From Candidatus Spongiihabitans thiooxidans (GTDB taxonomy: Bacteria; Pseudomonadota; Gammaproteobacteria; Arenicellales; Poriferihabitantaceae): a DNA stretch of 37,119 nucleotides. The translations under genes and the position numbers were made by a program. Under the pieces are notes generated by a model. That model had not been told where the DNA came from and did not search any database. It saw only the letters and a list, made by a program, of their open reading frames with translations. Of this stretch, positions 34,115 through 37,119 are shown piece after piece; position 1 is the first letter of the stretch, and each line of letters opens with the position of its first letter. Location: assembly GCA_001543005.1 (NCBI GenBank), contig LFLB01000001.1, forward strand, positions 1 to 37,119, read 5' to 3'.

Positions 34115-34142
34115 CCTCATTAAAATTACCTCATTAAAATCA
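34115..34142. repeat. 14-bp tandem duplication
   Basis: CCTCATTAAAATTA (34115-34128) and CCTCATTAAAATCA (34129-34142) differ at one base. The repeat sits between the intercistronic hairpin and the permease start, where it only changes spacer length. Confidence 0.85.
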
Positions 34143-34204
34143 TCTTGAACCACAGGTGATTTCAAACCTATATAAATTGAAGCGCAACCGCTTCCAGCGA
34201 GGCA

Positions 34205-36820
34205 TTGATGGGAAAGCACGACCTATCTAAGGACGGCGTGGATGATTTTGTAGCGCAAATCGAATCCGGTGGCCGCAATGCCATTGGCTGGCAGGGCAAA
34301 CTGATTGCCTATACGACATTTATATGGGCATTGTTCCAACTTTATATTGCCTCAAACCTGCCATTTTGGCTTACCGATGTTACCGGCATCAGTGTCATTG
34401 TGACCAATTCAAACGCCCGATTGATTCACCTCGCGTTTGGTTTTTTTCTCGGCTCACTGGCGTTTCCCTTATTCAAGTCAAGCCCCAAAGATCGGGTGCC
34501 GTGGTACGACTGGGTGCTGGCGGCGATTGGTGTCGCTGCCTGCTTGTACATCGTGGTATTGCGTAATGAAATTGCGGTTCGCGCCGGACTGCCAACGCAA
34601 GGTGATTTGATTGCCTCGACCATAGGCATGCTGATTCTTGGTGTGACGGTTTATCGAACTTTGGGGTTGCCATTGCTGGTCGTGGCATGCGTGTTTGTCA
34701 GTTACGTCTTTTTTGGCAACTCCGAATGGTTGCCAGAATCGATTCAATGGAAGGGCGCGTCCTATGGCAAAGCCATGTGGCATTTCTGGATGCAGAACGA
34801 GGGCGTATTCGGGGTGGCGCTCGGGGTTTCCGCTACGCTGATATTTTTGTTTGTGCTGTTCGGGTCGATTCTGGAAAAAGCCGGCGCCGGCAACTATTTT
34901 ATTAAAATTGCCTTCGCCTTGCTCGGGCACTTGCGCGGCGGGCCGGCAAAAGCTGCGGTTGTCGCTTCGGCCTTGAGCGGCATGTACTCCGGTTCGTCCA
35001 TTGCCAATACCGTGACCACAGGAACATTCACCATTCCACTGATGAAGCGCACCGGCTTTTCAGCGGAAAAAGCCGGTGCAATTGAAGTCGCCTCGTCCAC
35101 AAACGGGCAGTTGACCCCACCGGTGATGGGTGCTGCGGCATTTTTAATCGCAGAATTTACCGGCATCAGCTACCAGGATATTCTCAAACACGCTTTGGTT
35201 CCAGCGCTGGTATCCTACATTGCGTTGTTCTATATCGTGCATCTTGAGGCCATGAAAATGGATTTGCAGGGCCTGCCAAAACTGCCTTCATCGCGCACTT
35301 TTGCGAATAAATTGATCGGATTTCTGGGCGGGTTCATCGGTATCTCGATACTCGGCATGGTGGTCTATTTCGGTCTGGGCTGGGTCAAAGAGGTTGTGCC
35401 TGATGCGGCATTCACCATTGTTGCGGTTGGCTGTACGCTGTTTTATCTGTTCTTGCTAAAACTCGCATCTAAAACCCCCGACCTGATTGTCGACGATCCT
35501 GATGACCCGATACTGGTATTGCCCAGAGCCGGGGAGACCGCAATCACCGGCTTGTACTACATATTGCCCATCGTGATTCTAATCTGGTGCATCATTATCG
35601 AGCGACTGTCGCCAGCCCTCTCGGCATTTTGGGCAACCATTGCCATGCTTATCGTCTCGCTGACTCAGAACCCGATTAAGGCGTTTTTCCGTGGCACCGG
35701 TAATTACCGGGCTGCATTTAAAATCGGCCTGTGTGACTGGATTGCTGGCATGATGGCCGGTTCGCGCAACATGATTAGTATTTCGGTTGCAACCGGGGCG
35801 GCTGGAATTATCGTCGGCACCATATCCTTGACCGGCGCCCATCAGGTGGTCGGTGAGTTCGTCGAGTTTCTGTCTGGCGGCTCTTTAATTGTGATGCTGG
35901 TTCTGGTCGCATTGATGAGCCTGATTTTGGGAATGGGCCTGCCAACAACAGCTAACTACATCGTTGTTTCTTCTTTGATGGCGCCGGTGATTATTACCCT
36001 CGGTGCGCAAAATGGATTGTTGGTGCCGTTGATTGCGGTACATTTGTTTGTGTTTTATTTTGGCATCCTGGCGGATGATACACCGCCTGTGGGACTGGCC
36101 GCATTTGCGGCGGCGGCGATTTCCAAAGGCGATCCGATTAAAACCGGCATCCAGGGGTTCGCTTACGATATTCGCACCGCATTGTTGCCGTTTTTGTTTA
36201 TTTTTAATACTGAGTTGCTGCTGATTGACGTGTCGCCGCTCAAAGCAATATTCGTGTTTTTCGTGGCCGTGTTCGCGATGATGCTATTTGCCTCGGCGAC
36301 GCAAGGGTATTTTCTGACCCGCAACAAGAAGTGGGAATCGGCATTATTGTTACTTGTCGCATTTACCCTGTTCCGACCGGGTTACTGGCTGGACCAGGTT
36401 TCGCCGCCATACGACAGCTCTGAACCCGGTAAAATTTATGAAGTGGTTGGTCAGGCCACTCCAGACGGCGTGCTCACAATGGTGATTAGCGGCCCGGATT
36501 TCGATTCCGGGGAAATCGAATCAACCACCATACTGGTGCCGCTGGGACAACGCTCGGACGCCATTGAGCGACTCGAAAAAGCAGGTCTGTCGGTCACCGT
36601 CGAAGATGGATTCGCGGTCATTGGCGAGCCCTTGCCGGGCACGCCGTTTTTCGAAGGCATCGGAAAAACGTTTGATTTTTATGACGACCGACCGGTGCGC
36701 ATCGCCGATATCCTTACAAGGTCCGATCGCGTGGTCAAGGAAGTATTTTATATTCCAGCCGTTTTGTTGCTCGGCCTAGTGGTATTTTTGCAACGCAGAC
36801 GCCGCACTGCAATCGCGTAG
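34205..36820 (+). CDS. TRAP transporter fused permease (DctQM type, TAXI-associated)
   Basis: 871 aa. An N-terminal cytoplasmic region is followed by about four helices (DctQ-like, residues 30-190) and then the large DctM-like core of about twelve helices. DctM signatures include GMYSGSSIANTVTTGTFTIP, NGQLTPPVMGAAAFLIAEF and LILGMGLPTTANYIV. The tail from about residue 720 is a soluble DUF3394-like domain (VGQATPDGVL..., DPVRIADILTR-type) ending with one helix and RRRR. The transporter takes up the TAXI-bound substrate, driven by an ion gradient. The ATG at 34205 follows GAGGC. Domain order and length match TAXI-linked fusions. Confidence 0.9.
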   Translation: MMGKHDLSKDGVDDFVAQIESGGRNAIGWQGKLIAYTTFIWALFQLYIASNLPFWLTDVTGISVIVTNSNARLIHLAFGFFLGSLAFPLFKSSPKDRVPWYDWVLAAIGVAACLYIVVLRNEIAVRAGLPTQGDLIASTIGMLILGVTVYRTLGLPLLVVACVFVSYVFFGNSEWLPESIQWKGASYGKAMWHFWMQNEGVFGVALGVSATLIFLFVLFGSILEKAGAGNYFIKIAFALLGHLRGGPAKAAVVASALSGMYSGSSIANTVTTGTFTIPLMKRTGFSAEKAGAIEVASSTNGQLTPPVMGAAAFLIAEFTGISYQDILKHALVPALVSYIALFYIVHLEAMKMDLQGLPKLPSSRTFANKLIGFLGGFIGISILGMVVYFGLGWVKEVVPDAAFTIVAVGCTLFYLFLLKLASKTPDLIVDDPDDPILVLPRAGETAITGLYYILPIVILIWCIIIERLSPALSAFWATIAMLIVSLTQNPIKAFFRGTGNYRAAFKIGLCDWIAGMMAGSRNMISISVATGAAGIIVGTISLTGAHQVVGEFVEFLSGGSLIVMLVLVALMSLILGMGLPTTANYIVVSSLMAPVIITLGAQNGLLVPLIAVHLFVFYFGILADDTPPVGLAAFAAAAISKGDPIKTGIQGFAYDIRTALLPFLFIFNTELLLIDVSPLKAIFVFFVAVFAMMLFASATQGYFLTRNKKWESALLLLVAFTLFRPGYWLDQVSPPYDSSEPGKIYEVVGQATPDGVLTMVISGPDFDSGEIESTTILVPLGQRSDAIERLEKAGLSVTVEDGFAVIGEPLPGTPFFEGIGKTFDFYDDRPVRIADILTRSDRVVKEVFYIPAVLLLGLVVFLQRRRRTAIA

Positions 36821-36847
36821 AAAAAACAATGCGCGGCTTCTCCCGCA
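36821..36847 (-). terminator. hairpin with T-run, minus-strand terminator
   Basis: On the minus strand TGCGGG and CCGCGCA (36847-36830) pair with one bulged base and are followed by TTGTTTTTT (to 36821). It could end transcription of the gene at the right edge. It starts right after the permease stop and may act in both directions. Confidence 0.45.
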
Positions 36848-36891
36848 CATTCAATGCTACCTGCGTTCAGGGTTTTCGGTATCGATTAAGT

Positions 36892-36993
36892 TGTTAGCAG
36901 ATCATCCATCGCCTTTAAATCCAAGCGACCATCAACTATATATTCATATTCGCAAGCGATAGCAGAAATTCCAGGAACACTGGATAATTAGCC
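36892..36993 (-). other. possible coding remnant
   Basis: A minus-strand frame closing at a TAA (36892-36894) reads CEYEYIVDGRLDLKAMDDLLTT. It has protein-like composition but only about 32 residues and no start. It may be the decayed end of a gene. No family recognised. Confidence 0.2.
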
Positions 36994-37023
36994 TACATGT
37001 ATTAAAATTGCCATTAAGATAAA

Positions 37024-37119
37024 TCATTCAGACTCTTTTCGCCTTGGCGGTGGCTGGTCAAATATCATATTTTCAGCATTGAGCGCGACGAACTGGCGAC
37101 TCTTGGCGCGCGCGATCAA
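37024..37119 (-). CDS. C-terminal end of a gene cut by the window edge
   Basis: The minus-strand frame open at the window edge reads IARAKSRQFVALNAENM and ends FDQPPPRRKESE with TGA at 37026-37024. Thirty-one residues are visible, with no family recognised. The absence of stops and a polar, proline/arginine-rich tail fit a protein C-terminus. The downstream hairpin at 36821-36847 is a possible terminator. Confidence 0.4.
   Translation of the reverse strand: MIARAKSRQFVALNAENMIFDQPPPRRKESE

Overview
The window looks like a chromosomal segment of a gammaproteobacterium, probably marine or host-associated. Evidence for the class: a glutaminyl-tRNA synthetase, a YafS-like methyltransferase followed by rnhA and dnaQ, and the yciI/yciB/yciA set in one neighbourhood. 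Evidence for the lifestyle: Ugp and Phn-type organophosphorus importers, a TAXI-TRAP transporter, a BKACE enzyme and a DUF1638 remnant. The lineage cannot be named from the sequence alone.

Layout. (1) 1-5.5 kb: metZ (O-succinylhomoserine sulfhydrylase) behind a promoter and a likely SAM-II riboswitch. It converges on a minus-strand series of glutathione transferase, gamma-carbonic anhydrase, sohB and glnS. (2) 5.5-14.9 kb: an AT-richer phosphorus-acquisition block. ugpB-ugpA-ugpE-ugpC on the plus strand faces phnD-phnC-phnE-phnE plus a HAD phosphatase on the minus strand. An IS5-type transposase scrap lies at the junction and an IS481-type scrap lies behind phnD. Each importer has a perfect 16-bp palindrome in its leader. 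(3) 14.9-25.5 kb: conserved housekeeping genes and decay: a DUF1638 pseudogene with three frameshifts, dapE, a YafS-like methyltransferase, rnhA, dnaQ, a frameshifted small secreted protein, hicBA, yciI, yciB, a deoxynucleoside kinase, yciA, metY, a CoA-binding protein, a carboxymuconolactone decarboxylase-like protein and BKACE. (4) 25.6-31.3 kb: a Phd/YefM-type antitoxin gene coupled to a very large DUF4011 / SF1 helicase / PD-(D/E)XK nuclease protein. That protein ends in a GreA/GreB C-terminal-like domain, and the pair is the best candidate here for an undescribed (defence) system. (5) 31.5-36.8 kb: a class III aminotransferase divergent from a TAXI receptor and a fused TRAP permease.

Methionine and sulfur metabolism appears twice (metZ under SAM control, and metY). 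Phosphorus scavenging is served by two ABC importers. A recurrent oddity of the conserved segments is 12-15-bp tandem duplications at gene ends, start codons and surface loops. I saw none in the phosphorus block or in the helicase operon, which fits those two segments having a separate history.
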